Counted from the stretch's first letter, positions 19,901 to 31,556 are shown. The stretch: DNA of 64,000 bases from Mytilus edulis (GCF_963676685.1 NC_092354.1:19660746-19724745), one strand, 5' to 3'. The notes: generated by a model from the sequence alone, not told the origin. Numbers and translations are program-made.

Positions 19901-20727
19901 ATCTACCAACATTAGTATCATCAACAGTTTGAGTGTTTATGTATGCATTCAACCAACATCTATAAAATCTACCAACATTAGTATCATCAACAGTTTGTGT
20001 GTTTATGTATGCATTCAACCAACATCTATAAAATCTACCAACATTAGTATCATCAACAGTTTGTGTGTTTATGTATGCATTCAACCAACATCTATAAAAT
20101 ATACCAACATTAGTATCATCAACAGTTTGTTTGTATATATATGCATTCAACCAACAAAAACAAAATCTACCAACATAAGTATCATCAACAGTTTGTGTGT
20201 ATATGTATGCATTCAACCAACAACAATAAAATCTACCCACATCTATAAAATCTACCAACATTAGTATCATCAACAGTTTGTGTGTATATGTATGTATTCA
20301 ACCAACAACAATAAAATCTACCATTATTAGTATCATCAACAGTTTGTGTGTATATGTATGCATTCAACCAACAACAATAAAATCTACCAACATCTATAAA
20401 ATCTACCAACATCTATAAAATCTACCAACATTAGTATCATCAACAGTTTGTGTGTATATGTATGCATTCAACCAACAACAATAAAATCTACCAACATCTA
20501 TAAAATCTACCAAAATTAGTATCATCAACAGTTTGTGTGTTTATGTATGCATTCAACCAACAACAATAAAATCTACCAACATTAGTATCATCAACAGTTT
20601 GAGTGTTTATGTATGCATTCAACCAAAAACAAAAAATCTACCATCATCAGTATCATCAACAGTTTGTGTGTATATGTATGCATTCAATTAACAACAAAAA
20701 AATCTACCAACTTTAGTATCACCAGCC
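16940..20727. repeat. 66-bp minisatellite with higher-order repeats (~57 units)
   Basis: The unit runs gcattcaaccaacaacaaca, then aaatctaccaacattagtat, then catcaacagtttgtgtgtat, then atgtat. Length is exactly 66 bp over almost the whole array; near 20225-20520 shortened units with extra tctataaaatctacc segments appear. A variant block with aacatctataaaat units recurs at 18031, 18955 and 19945, spaced 14 and 15 units, so the array has higher-order structure. Since 66 is a multiple of three and the unit lacks stops in several frames, long open frames run through on both strands (1105 codons on plus). They are best read as a by-product of the period. Confidence 0.95.
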
Positions 20728-20869
20728 GACTGTTGAAGTCAGAGCTGCTTTTTTTAAATTCTCTGGAATGAAAAGGCAACAACAAGATGAATATATTTCA
20801 ACTGTGAAAATATTTAAAACTTTTAAATAAATATCAAGAGAGAACTTTCTGTGTTCACCAATACATCTC

Positions 20870-22480
20870 AAAGTTTTTCTATTGAATTAAGTCATCAAAT
20901 TTCGATTCCACTTCCTCCCTAGAAGAAGAAATCAAAGGTGTGAATTTCCAATCACATAAATGAAAGATCTCTGTTGGTTTGAATAAAACTTGAGGTACGA
21001 ATATATGCCAATGAGACTGCAACCCAACAGCAATAATGACCTTAAGAAATATAGAGGACAATATAGCAATCAATGATAGACCAGTGTCTGAACAGTATTG
21101 CAACAAGAGTGTACATACTGAAATGTCTTTTATTTCTAACAATGATTTTACAAGTCTCACATGAATTGATTGATAACAATAAGGTAAAGGAGAGGTAAAC
21201 ACCTGACAATCATTCCATACACTAAATATAGTTGACCTTTTGCTTAGCGTGTTCAAGAAACAAACAAAATATTGAACTATGAATTGTAGTCAAGGGTCAG
21301 GGCTGATATGCTCAAGAGTGTACATGCTGAAATGTCTTGCCTTCTTTACTTACCATGGATTTTGTGCTGATAGTCCTAAATATAAAGCTTTACTACAAGT
21401 ATTGCATAAACTTTACATGATCCAAGAAAATGAGGCTAAGGTCAGATAAACCAAACAAGAAATACATTTACATCTTACAATCATTCAGTACACCAAATAT
21501 AGTTGACTTATTGCTTATAGTTTCTAATAATTGACTTAAACAAAAAAAATCTTAACATTGACAAATGAACCATGAAACCGAGGCCAATGTTAGATGAACC
21601 TTACCAGACAAGACATGTACACCTTACAAACAATCTTTGCATTAAATATAGTTCACCTATTGCTTAAAGTATCTAAGAACAAAACTTAACCTTGAAGAAT
21701 TCACATTGACCAATGAACCATGAAAATGAGGTCAAGGTCAGGTGATACCTACCAGACAGACATATACACCTTACAATCCTTCCATATAACAAATATATAC
21801 CAAACACAAAAACTTAACATTGATCAATGAATTTTGAAAATGAGGTCAAGGTCAAAAAAAATCTTAAGAGCCTGACTTGTACATGTACATCCTATAGTAT
21901 TTCCAAACACCAAATATAGTTGACCTATTGCGTATAGTATTAGAAAAAAAGAGACCAAAACTCAAAACTAAACTTTGACCACTGAACCGTGAAAATGAGG
22001 TCAAGGTCAGATGACACCTGCTAGTTGGACATGTACACCTTACAATCATTCCATACCCAATAAAGTAGACCTAGTATTGCTTACAGTATCTGATATATGG
22101 ACTAGACCATGAAAAACTTTGTTCATTGATCCATCACATGAAAACTGCCTGATGTGCATGAGGACCTTGCAAGGTAATCGCATACTAAATATAGTTATCC
22201 TATTTCTCATCAGAAGGAAATTAAAATAAATTTTTTTTCAAAAACCACTGAACCATGAAAATGAGGTGAAGGACAATGGACATATGACAGATGGAAAATT
22301 CATAACATAAGGCATCTAGATACAAAGAAAGGTGCATCAAGGTGTTCCATCTTCTAAAATTTAAAGCTTTTAGGAAGTAAGCTGCTAACGCCACTGGATC
22401 ACTATCCCTATGTCCAGCTTTCTGTGACAAAATTCTCAGGCTCAACAAAAATTAACATTGACCAGGGAACCATGAAAATA
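20870..22480. repeat. Degenerate tandem/dispersed repeat region
   Basis: A ~170-200-bp unit recurs in diverged form, with hallmarks accatgaaaatgaggtcaag, cataccaaatatagttgacc and a cttacaatcattcca stretch. I recognise this as a repeat type common in mussel DNA (memory, not a search). No coding sequence is seen. Confidence 0.75.
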
Positions 22481-23194
22481 AATTAATGATAAATACATAT
22501 GATGTATCTGGTACAAATGTATATGCATTTTGAAAGTGCTATATATTTATTAACGTTATGAAGGAAAAACAATCACTGAGATTATTCTGTAAATCATTTA
22601 ATCATTAAACATATTTCGTCAATCTTACATAAATTGATATAAAAAAATTAACAACAATAACTATAAATATAAAATCATTTGTATAATTTAAAATTATCGA
22701 TATATATAATTGTATACTTTAATCAATTGTCATTATTATACATGTATCTCATATAAAGTTTGGTTTACAATTTGAAACTCAATGCCCTGATCATTAATTT
22801 TTATTTACAACCTGTAGTTTCATAATATTTAATATTTTAGGCACCACAATTCTGATATAGAGCATCAAAATTCAAATACATTGTAGATATATTTACTCCA
22901 CCACTAAAACAAGTGTGTTATGAAATTTCTCCACTTGAGACAATTAAACTTAAATATTTAAAGCGTAAGGCTTGCTGAAATATCTTAATACACAAGTTAT
23001 AGTGGTGGAATCTGTTTCCCTGATGATTTTTTTCCTTACTTTTCAAAGATTTGCAAATGTTGTGTTCTTTTTATGTGACGACATCAGGTATGGTTACCTT
23101 TTTTCAGGCAAAGATAGGCACAATTTGGTCCCAGCAATTGTACAATTCCTAAATATGAATAATACAGCTAGCGTTTTCTGTATTTTTATAATAA

Positions 23195-23660
23195 AATATA
23201 GAGTTACTGACTATTTTTGGCTGTCTTACACCCCATCAATATGAACATAATATTAAAAAAAATATTCATCAGTTAATCAACTACTTGTCATGAATACACC
23301 ATACTTAAATGTTTTAGATGATCATATGTAATGATAATTCATGCCAACACAGATAAAATAATGATTTGGAATAAATATAAAGCTACTGTGGATTCATTTA
23401 ATTTTCGTGGGTACCAATGTTCGTGGATTTAAATTTAAGATTATTAGTACCGGGTAAATATAAAGCTACTAGCCATTTATGGTCGTCTTCAAATCCAAAA
23501 GTCATCAATGTATCGTAAAGAGCTACTAAGATGTTTGAGAAGACCATATCAATGATAATTCATGTCAACACACATAAAATAAACATTTTAAATACTTGGT
23601 AAATATAAAGTTTCAAACCATTTTTAGTCGTCTTTAAAACTCAAAGGTATAAATAAACAC
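23195..23660 (-). repeat. Degenerate copies of the methyltransferase last-exon end
   Basis: On the minus strand the codons for FGFKGGNEWPVALY of the last exon have similar copies downstream of the stop near 23455-23505, where the frame reads TFGFEDDHKWLVALYLP, and more diverged copies near 23605-23640 and 23200-23240. Spacer text (actactaagatgttt) is shared too, with a period of ~152 bp for two of them. Confidence 0.65.
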
Positions 23661-23661
23661 A

Positions 23662-23925
23662 TCATAAAGAACTACTAAGATGTTTTTTAAACAAATATAA
23701 AGCTACAGGCCACTCGTTGCCACCTTTGAACCCAAAAACTTCGGAACAAAATATAAAAAATAATCGCCAATTAAATAACTGTTTGTCTGCCTCATCACCA
23801 TAATTGTTTCTAAATATATCTTTGACCTTGTCAATATTAAGGTCAGTCTTCTCAAGCCACGCCTCCAATGTTTTGCTGTAGTTCTGTCCATTCCAAACCC
23901 AATGATCTACCACATATACATCTTT
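23662..23925 (-). CDS. Methyltransferase exon 6 (C-terminus)
   Basis: Acceptor ttttgcag, phase 0. Starts KDVYVVDHWVWNGQNYSKT and ends ALYLFKKHLSSSL-stop. The VVDHW-x-x-NG-x-x-Y motif and the Trp/Phe-rich LFNWRLFFIFCSEVFGF block are typical of the family's C-terminal part. Confidence 0.9.
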   Translation of the reverse strand, partial: KDVYVVDHWVWNGQNYSKTLEAWLEKTDLNIDKVKDIFRNNYGDEADKQLFNWRLFFIFCSEVFGFKGGNEWPVALYLFKKHLSSSL

Positions 23926-26900
23926 CTGCAAAAATAAAGTTACATTATATTATTTATTGGTAATGTGGGTTTATTTACACCAATGAGACAACAACTCAAT
24001 ATTATCAGTTAACCCCCACTTAAAGGGGGGGGGGGGGTATAAATATACAACAAGTACTAATTAACAATAGGTTTGTACGGAGATTTTGGAAAAAAACAGA
24101 TATTAATATTCTATCAAAATACAATCCGTCTGATTTTTAAAACCAAATCAGGTTCACAAAGTGCATTTCTTTTTTCTGTGAGTTAGCCAAAAAGATATTT
24201 TACACAAGCCAACATCTTTGTCAAATACATTTTGTAGCAAAATATCTTGTTGGGTAAAGTTCTTGCTCATATATAAATATTTTTTTTGTTCTTATCTGAA
24301 AGCATGTTATAAGAACTATCTTCTCACATTTTATCTTAAAATTCTATCAAGCAGTTTTCTTTTCATGACACAAAATTGGATTTTCAAAGCATCTATATAA
24401 AATCTGAAATTTTTTACACAACCTGTACTGTACCTAGATAAAAAGTCTGGTGACCCATACTTTTTATTACATTTTTGAAAAGAGCATGAAAAAAACTTCA
24501 TTTTCGTCAAATTATTTAAAAATTCTATGGATTTTAATTAAGACGCCCCTGTCACCTTAATGCAATTGTTTTTTTTGGTATTTATTATTCATAATATAAA
24601 ATCCTTGTGTGTGTTTTCTTCAAGTTTATGTTATCTTCCTGGGCTTGTGTCTGTCTGTTTTTTGCAATGGACTTGTTCATACATCAATTTATAGTTTTAA
24701 TAATATATATGATGTTCAGCGATTGTCGTTTGTAGATATGGTTCATAAATGTTTCTCGTTTCCCATTTTAAATATAGACCATTGGTTTTCCTGTTTGAAT
24801 GGTTTTACACAGGTAATTTTTTGGGCCCTTTGAAGCTTGCTGTTCGGTGTTAGCCAAGGCACTGTGTTGAAGACCATACTTTGACCTATAATGGTTTACT
24901 TAACAAATTATGACTTGGATGGAAAGTTGTCTCATTGGCACTCATACCACATCTAAAATTGAGAATGGAAATGGGGAATGTGTCAAAGAGACAACAACCC
25001 GACCATAGAAAAAAACAACAGCAGAAGGTCACTAACAGGTCTTCAATGTAGCCAGACATTCCCGCACCCGGAGGCGTCCTTCAGCTGGCCCCTAAACAAA
25101 TATATACTAGTTCAGTGATAATGAACGCCATACTAATTTCCGAATTGTACACAAGAAACTAAAATTAAAAAAATACAAGACTAACAAAGGCTAGAGGCTC
25201 CTGACTTGGGACAGGTGCAAAAATGCGGCGGGGATAAACATGTTTATGAGATCTCAACCCTCCCCCTATACCTCTAGCCAATGCAGAAAAGTAAATGCAT
25301 AACAATACGCACATTTAAAATTCAATTCAAGAGAAGTCCGAGTCTGAGCTTATATCTGTGACATCCATTGATCTTTTGATATATTTTTCTTACCTGGAAA
25401 TACAAGAACAAATCTGCAGACGGCATGGTTCCGCCTGTAAAAAAGTTTTTGGCCATCCATTCTGTATCTGATCCCGGTTTGGTATCAAATGCATAAGCAT
25501 GTTGTCTGTGACACAAGACCTGAATGAACAGGTAACCAGAAGGTTTCAGCCATGACGATACTCTCTGCATAAGTATCTCGTAATTTTTCATATGCTACAA
25601 TGAGAAAATAATAAGTTCATATTTCTAATAATTATGACACTCATTTGTAGTTGAACTTAATTATCTCAAAGAAAGTTGGATCAGAAAAATATTACGAGAG
25701 ACCCGTAATTTGACTCAAACAAATACTGAAATTTTGACAGATCAAGCGACACAAACTTGCAAGAAATGTATGTCATAAATAAATAGACATTATAGCTATT
25801 TGGGAATCTGTAACACCTGTCAGACCAAAGAATCTGTGCCACCTAAACTAATGATGTCATTCAACAATCACTTTTTCCTTGTGGTATTAAGGCATTTCTC
25901 TTAGGTCAAACTTTTACAGGAACCAATGTGATTTCCAGTAATGGTGGACAAATAGCAATAAGGTGGTGTATACAGTGGTCAATGAACAGAATTTGAATTA
26001 CAGGTATAATAACTGTCAGGTTCTCTCTTCAATCCATTTAAATCCATTAGATCATGTGTTGACATATGTGTATTATTTGAGATAAAAAAAAACAATGCAA
26101 TTTAAATGCTTTAATTAACCTTGGGACCCTAAATTTGGTTCAAGTCAACTGAAATTTCTTCTCATCAGGAGTCAAAATACATATATTCATATCGTACAAA
26201 GTTCATTGAGCCTTTCAGACCTGCCGACTTTTGAAAATCCCCATGGGGGATTTAGTGTGCGACCAGATTTTTAAGGGTTACAGTTTTTGCGGCATTTCTG
26301 TGTGCACTGTTTTTTACTCTTAAAATAGTCTCATATCTCTTCTTTTTTTCTTTAGGCATACTGATGATAAGCTTATAGCCTTGATTTCTTTTATTTGCAT
26401 GATTCTTGTACTTATTTTAAAATTGACAAAACAATTTAAGAAAAGAGAAAAATGACAATAAAAAATAAAGGATTTAAAGTGAAGATCCCCCTTTCCCCAT
26501 TCCAAAGACCTGCTTATCTTTAGACCATTACTCAAAAGACATGAACCTATATGTCCTAAAGTTAGAAAGATAAATTCAGATTTTTATTAAGTCTGTCAGT
26601 ATTAATGAGAAAATGGATAAAATTTGAGTTATCTTTCTTTGTGTTCAGAGGTGCTCTTACCGGCGGAGGCTTATATACAGTAGAAGTGTATACAAAATGG
26701 CATCGATTTTAAATCAACAGACTTATGTCTGATTTCAAAAATTAAATGGATTTCAAGATAAACGATGTTTTCTTAAGAGTTCATTACACAGTTCTCATCT
26801 TTCAGTTAATACGATTTTGTCATGGAACTACAGTAAACGTTGCAAATTGTGCTTGTATGATAAATTGGTTAAAAATCAAAGGCTGACTGAATTTCTGTTT

Positions 26901-29900
26901 ACAAATATTAATTAATTTCGAGGATTGTTATGACCAATCAGGTAATCCGATTACTTGCAACAACAAATTATGACACCTGTTGTGACCGTTGATTAGCACA
27001 GGATTAATAAGTGATGAGAAAAAGCAATTTCCATCTCCAGGAACATCATATATGAAAAAATTATCATTTTCTATAGCAATCACTCCATTGTGGGGCACAT
27101 TTAAAAAAGATTGTTTCTGTACTAAATGCTGTGTGTCTTTTTTGTTGTGTGATTCTGTGATACATTATAAACTTGTCATAATATGTCCCCAGGTAAAATT
27201 ATAGATTTTTAAAAATTGATCAGAAAAACTTCAAAATTGGTATAAACCAATAATTTTTTCGGGTATATTTTGTGAAAATTGGGTTTTTGACTTGTTTTAC
27301 AATCCGTATATTGGGAAATAGGGTTGAGGGATGAAAATCTGGATGATACCGCGAAAATCGGGATAGTTGGCAGGCCTGGCCTTTGATAACCAGAGTTATC
27401 ATATACTTAGACTTAATAACATATAAATTTTACCATATGATAATAGCATTAAATTGACGTAAATTCCATATTTTTCGAATTGCTGCTTAGCGGGCTGATA
27501 TGAAAAGTTTATCACATGCTTCGATTGTTATCACATGCCTTTCCGTAAGGTTATCACATGGCATTCCGGTAATACTCGGCCAATTCCGGAAAGTATACCT
27601 CGATGCTACGTTTTCAGTGAAAAACATTACAAAGTAGTGTACAAAACAATTATTTGAATACTGGAAAGTATATTGTTTAAAGTAATAAAATTTAAAAAAC
27701 AAAAAAAAACAAAAAAAAACAAACAAATTATTTAATAAATGCATTTTTTAAGTTTTTCTGAAACATAATTTAGAAAGTTTCTTTAAAAAGTTGACTTTTC
27801 CAAACAATGATCACTAGGTATATTGTTGAATTATTTTTTTGTCGATTCGTCCATATTAAAATATTTTTCTCTCTCTCTCTTTTTGAGGCATATGATAGAA
27901 AGATTTCATATTGAAAGTATCTATTTTTGGGCCCGACGGCCGTGAACTTTTTAACTCTTTAAACTTCGGGAACCACGTAAAAGGATCAATATATGAATCT
28001 GTTATTTTTCTCTACTGTTGAAGCATATGATAAAAAGATCATAACATGTCATTTTTCATATCGCATTTATTATTAGCCCTCGGTCAATATCAGCCCTCGA
28101 GCCGTGCGGCTCTTGGGCTGATATTGAACCTAGGGCTGATAATACATGTGATATGAAAAATGCCATGTAATAATCTGATATTACCAGAACAAGGGAGATA
28201 ACTGTAGCTACCAGGACAAGGGAGATAACCAGAGTTACCAGAACAAGGGAGATAACCAGAGTTACCAGAACAAGGGAGATATAACCAGAGTCACCAGAAC
28301 AAGGGAGAAAACCTTACTTACCTCAAACATTTCTATTGACATAATTCTGTCAAATCTTTTGTTTGTAGAGAAGAAGTTGGCATCAGCAGTTATACAGTCT
28401 AACCTGTCGGCCACGCCCATCTTCAGAGCCTCTGTCTCAATGTGTCGTCTCTGTGTGTTAGAGTTGGAAACACATGTGACTTGACATTTGGGGTACGTCT
28501 GTAAGATGAATAGTCCTAACGATCCCCATCCACATCCTAAATCCTGCAAAACAAAACTTTTAGAATATACATGGCCTTGACAATTTCAGAAGTCATATAG
28601 ATATTGATTTTCATGTATGGATATTTTCAATTATTACATTGGTTGCAATGAACTACTTTGATTTCCCAGTGAAATAAACACTGATAATTTCACATGTGAA
28701 ATTATCAGTGTTTATTTTATAAACTTGGTAATTTTAAACCTTTGAAGTCTTGACAACAATAGAAGTTGTCATGACATTGTCATTGACTTTGCTTCAAAGC
28801 AAATTGTAAATATGTAGAAAAAGATATAGTTCCTTGCATTTTCTACTTTATTTTTATCAAAAAGTCAGAATAACTAATCAAAGAATTTTGATAACTTATT
28901 TTGAACACATTTGAATAAGTGTGTATCAAAACTAAATTTAGTTTATTAGTTGATGTGAGCACACCTTCATAATAAACTATCTTTGACCCAAACTTTAACC
29001 TGATACAGGACAGACATACAGACCGAAAAACGTAAGGCTTCATAATGACATTACTATCATGGGCGGGTCTAAAACTTACCAATACTGACAAACCATCAGT
29101 TATCTTAGCTGATTTGCAATATATCTTCAATGATTCAACTTCAGCTAAAACATAGAATAAAATAATCATATCACAGACCAATGTACAGTAAAACCTGACT
29201 AAACCGAACTCTTTGGGGACATGAGATGTTGTTCGGTTTTGGCAGGTATTCGGTTTCATCAGGTTCACAATGCATAAAATATGATATGATTGGTCTTCAG
29301 AACAAGTTTGGATTAGACAGGTTTCCGGTTTATTCAGGGTTCGGTTTAATCAGGTTTCACTGTATATGTATTTGTATTTTATTTGAGAGAAAAAATGTAG
29401 ATTTCATATTTTAATAGTGATATAATGGATATTAATCAACCTTCTGAGATCACCCCTAGTTTTTAAGGTGGTACCCAACACTTTCACTAAAATTAATTTG
29501 GCTCGTTTAATTTTCATAAAATTTTGACAATGTATTAACTTTGACCCTTAAACAAAAATATAAAAATCTAAAACATTTTGAACCAACCGTTTTGTCAGAA
29601 AAAATACACTGGTTATATAGCAGTTTGACAAACACCAATTTTGATCATTGAGAAGTTTAATATTTCCTTTACAACACAACGTTATTAAAACATTTAGCTG
29701 ACTTTACAGAGTTATCTCCCTGTAGTGTTAGGTACCACCTTAAGTGTTATTCATTCTTATAGTTTTCTATATTGTGTTTTGTATACTGTTATATGTCTTT
29801 TGATTGCTTTTTTCCACAGCATTGTCAGTTGGTCTTCAACTTATGAGTTTCAATATCCCTTATATTTATGTATCTTCCATCACTCTTATTACACAGACCA

Positions 29901-31556
29901 AGAAAGAATGCAGATTTGATATGTTTAAAACCATATTAATGTGGTGATCGAAGTACTAAAAAAAATGTAGCTTATTATGCATGAAGACTAGAGTAGAATT
30001 AAATATGTCTGTTTGTAGGTGTTTGATACTACATTCATTGCCCTTTGCTATATAATGGCTGCAGTGTTTTTTCTTTCATTAAACTGAATAATATATTTCA
30101 GCGAATTACCTTTCTGAAGATTTAATAAAAGAATACCATTTGTTCATAATTTTTTAATAAATGTTACATCAAGTTTTATTTCATGACTAGATAATACTGT
30201 TTCAGCATAGAGCCTCCTCATGGTTTTTTTTGATTATGTGATTACTTTGCCGTTTTGATAGTGATTATTTAATCGCCAGATAAAATATTAATTGATTATT
30301 TGTTATCTTAGGCCTGTATTTTTTAATATTTGATTATCTTGTCCCAAAAAATATTTATTGGTTATGTGATTAATGCAGCAAAAAATTGTGATTTTGTGAA
30401 TACTTTGACACCCCAATGAGGGGCCTCATATTACCTTCCTCTAAAGTTTTGGTCATTTCTGTCCAGTAGCAGCAACTGTACTTCAATCTCTTTCCAAGAA
30501 CCTACAATATATTACAAAGGGAGAAAACTATGAATTTCATCAGTTTCAGACCAATACTCCCATATTAGAGGGTAGTAATGTCCTTTTATAGTACTGTAAG
30601 GTGTGAAGCGTTAATTTTGGGCTACCGATACAGTCGGTGCCAAACTGTTTTATGGTTTGTATGACAGAAAAAGAAATTTGACATTTTTTACTATATGTTC
30701 AACAGAAAAATCTAAAATTCCTGTCTGACCTGATGATATTTTGTCTGACATTTCTTCCGTCAGACAGAGTTTGGGATACACTGCCGATAGTGTAAAATTG
30801 GTTAAAATTTTACTATGATTTGTTAAAATATCCTTTTTATCTTGATTTGTCTGAGGACTCAAATAATTATTGTCACCGTTATTTTTGGAAAATTCAGTCC
30901 AGATTTGTTTGTCTAAAAGAAAGTGTACATTTTATCGTCATGCACCAAAAATTACCATTAATTACATTTGTCAAGATTTTTAATCATTATTTCTTAAGAA
31001 GGTATCCCAATTACGGCCCTCAGATTAATTTCCATCAGTAAATTTTTTATAAAAACTATAAGTTTTGAGAAAAAACATTAAAAAACAAGAATGTGTCCCA
31101 AGTACAAGGCTGCTCCATCCGCACTATCATTTTCTATATTCAGTGGACCGTGAAAATGGGATAAAATCTCTAATTTGACAAAATTAGAAAGATCATATCA
31201 TAGGGAACATGTATACTAAGTTTCAAGTTGATTGGACTTCAACTTCATTAAAAACTACCTTGACCAAAACCTTTAACAAAAACTTTAACCTGAAACAGGA
31301 CGAACGGACGGATGCACAGACCAGAAAACATAATGCTCCTAAATGGGGCATAATAAAAAGAATACAATATAAACACATACTGTTGTGAAAAATTCTGTTG
31401 GAACTTCGTAATGTTGTTCATTTGCCTTGTCTGTTTCTATGGCAACAGGAGAATTTTGTAATCTTTTGATGAATAGTTTCTTGAAGTGATTTTGTTTCTC
31501 CAAGTCTCCCCCACAATCTAGCTTCTTTGCCCATGCTTCTAAATTTGTTCTCACAC
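23662..31556 (-). CDS. SAM-dependent methyltransferase, cyclopropane-synthase/coclaurine N-methyltransferase-like
   Basis: Six exons on the minus strand: 31556-31381, 30501-30435, 29144-29080, 28543-28322, 25594-25394 and 25... to 23925-23662. They give 330 residues plus a split first codon, in consistent phase and with GT/AG junctions. Motifs in order: NEQHYEVPTEFF, KYSCCYW, the SAM-binding motif I LDLGCGWGSLGLF, CVSNS, the motif ITAD, IEMFEHMKNY, FFTGGTMPS and the C-terminal block FNWRLFFIFCSEVFG. These are hallmarks of the CMAS-type family that also includes plant coclaurine N-methyltransferase. The animal substrate is unknown to me, so neither fatty-acyl cyclopropanation nor amine methylation should be assumed. 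The family usually has ~350 residues, so ~20-25 N-terminal residues on an upstream exon are missing; I could not find that exon. No signal peptide is visible in what is present. Confidence 0.92.
24690..24954 (-). repeat. Dispersed SINE-like repeat, reverse copy
   Basis: Ends in ttgtctcattggcactcata then ccacatct, the reverse complement of the start of copies at 54230, 55105 and 57192. It lies in the intron between the last two methyltransferase exons. Confidence 0.7.
24955..25345 (+). repeat. Dispersed mussel-type repeat, long copy
   Basis: The first ~185 bp match 13927-14114. The remainder continues with aggctcctgacttgggacag and ctctagccaatgcag to about 25345, ending ~50 bp from the exon at 25394. 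Abuts the SINE-like copy at 24690, so two insertions sit head to tail. Confidence 0.75.
25394..25594 (-). CDS. Methyltransferase exon 5
   Basis: Exactly 67 codons, phase 0 at both ends; acceptor cattgtag, donor CAG|gtaaga. Encodes HMKNYEILMQRVSSWLKPSG, then YLFIQVLCHRQHAY, and FFTGGTMPSADLFLYFQ. It completes the EMFEHMKNY motif with the preceding exon. Confidence 0.9.
25810..25990. repeat. Short dispersed repeat shared with 54850-55030
   Basis: Both segments share caacaatcacttttycyttg, then ggaacc...atgatgtc and taatggtggac-aatagcgat-aggtg. About 150 bp, unclassified. Confidence 0.65.
26000..28040. other. Intron sequence without recognised features
   Basis: Part of the intron between methyltransferase exons 4 and 5. 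Apart from A/T runs (27700-27725) I see no coding segment or clear repeat. Confidence 0.45.
28046..28165. repeat. Imperfect inverted repeat (foldback)
   Basis: The arms begin tgtcatttttcatatcgc and end gatatgaaaaatgcca, with inner arms caatatcagccc and gggctgatattg around a GC-rich centre (ccgtgcgg). Probably a small foldback MITE. Confidence 0.7.
28178..28310. repeat. ~29-bp minisatellite beside a splice donor
   Basis: Five copies of a unit like ttaccagaacaagggagata followed by accagag. It ends 12 bp from the donor side of exon 4 (28322), so it occupies the very start of that intron. It again carries GGGAGATAA. Confidence 0.85.
28322..28543 (-). CDS. Methyltransferase exon 4 (SAM-binding core)
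   Basis: 74 codons, phase 0 at both ends; acceptor tttgcag, donor GAG|gtaagt. Starts DLGCGWGSLGLFILQTYPK, completing motif I with VL of the previous exon. Continues with VTCVSNSNTQRRHIETEA, ITADANFF and FDRIMSIEMFE. Confidence 0.92.
28672..28717. repeat. Perfect 46-bp palindrome
   Basis: Two 23-bp arms with no spacer, centred on cacatgtg. Arm: aaataaacactgataatttc plus aca. Confidence 0.95.
29080..29144 (-). CDS. Methyltransferase exon 3
   Basis: 65 bp, phase 1 in and 0 out; acceptor catgttttag region, donor TTG|gtaagt. Encodes (A)EVESLKIYCKSAKITDGLS plus VL, the helix before SAM motif I. Confidence 0.88.
29187..29363. repeat. Inverted-repeat element (cagtaaaacctgactaaacc type)
   Basis: The ends acagtaaaacctgactaaac and gtttaatcaggtttcactgt are near inverted copies; the interior contains further inverted gttcggttt segments. 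A related fragment may lie at 5079-5160. Confidence 0.7.
29463..29743 (-). mobile_element. TTAA-flanked MITE, copy 4 (reverse orientation)
   Basis: Full length with TTAAGGTGGTACCCAACAC at the left and gtgttaggtaccaccttaa at the right. The interior is the reverse complement of the copy at 2624. Confidence 0.85.
30435..30501 (-). CDS. Methyltransferase exon 2
   Basis: 67 bp, phase 0 in and 1 out; acceptor atattgtag, donor GAAG|gtaata. Encodes VLGKRLKYSCCYWTEMTK then TLEE. KYSCC-Y/L-W is a family hallmark. Confidence 0.9.
31084..31355 (+). repeat. Dispersed repeat of the 'acaagaatgtgtcc' family
   Basis: Starts acaagaatgtgtcccaagta, has the core cagtggaccgtgaaaatggg and ends near aatggggcataata. 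Larger relatives are at 42085, 43168 and 47092. Confidence 0.8.
31381..31556 (-). CDS. Methyltransferase exon 1 in window (N-terminal part)
   Basis: 176 bp, phase 1 in and 0 out; acceptor ctttttag, donor ACA|gtatgt. Encodes VRTNLEAWAKKLDCGGDLEK, then SPVAIETDKANEQHYEVPTE and FFTT. It needs one base and the N-terminus from an upstream exon not found between here and the window edge. Confidence 0.88.

Noticed and set aside
16947-20264. 1105-codon open frame as a repetitive secreted or structural protein
   Set aside because: It is entirely a 66-bp minisatellite, open on both strands because the period is a multiple of three and the unit lacks stops. No start context, splice sites or unique flanking coding sequence.
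19497-20273. Minus-strand open frames of the same array (113-258 codons)
   Set aside because: Shadow of the minisatellite; several equally long frames tile the array.
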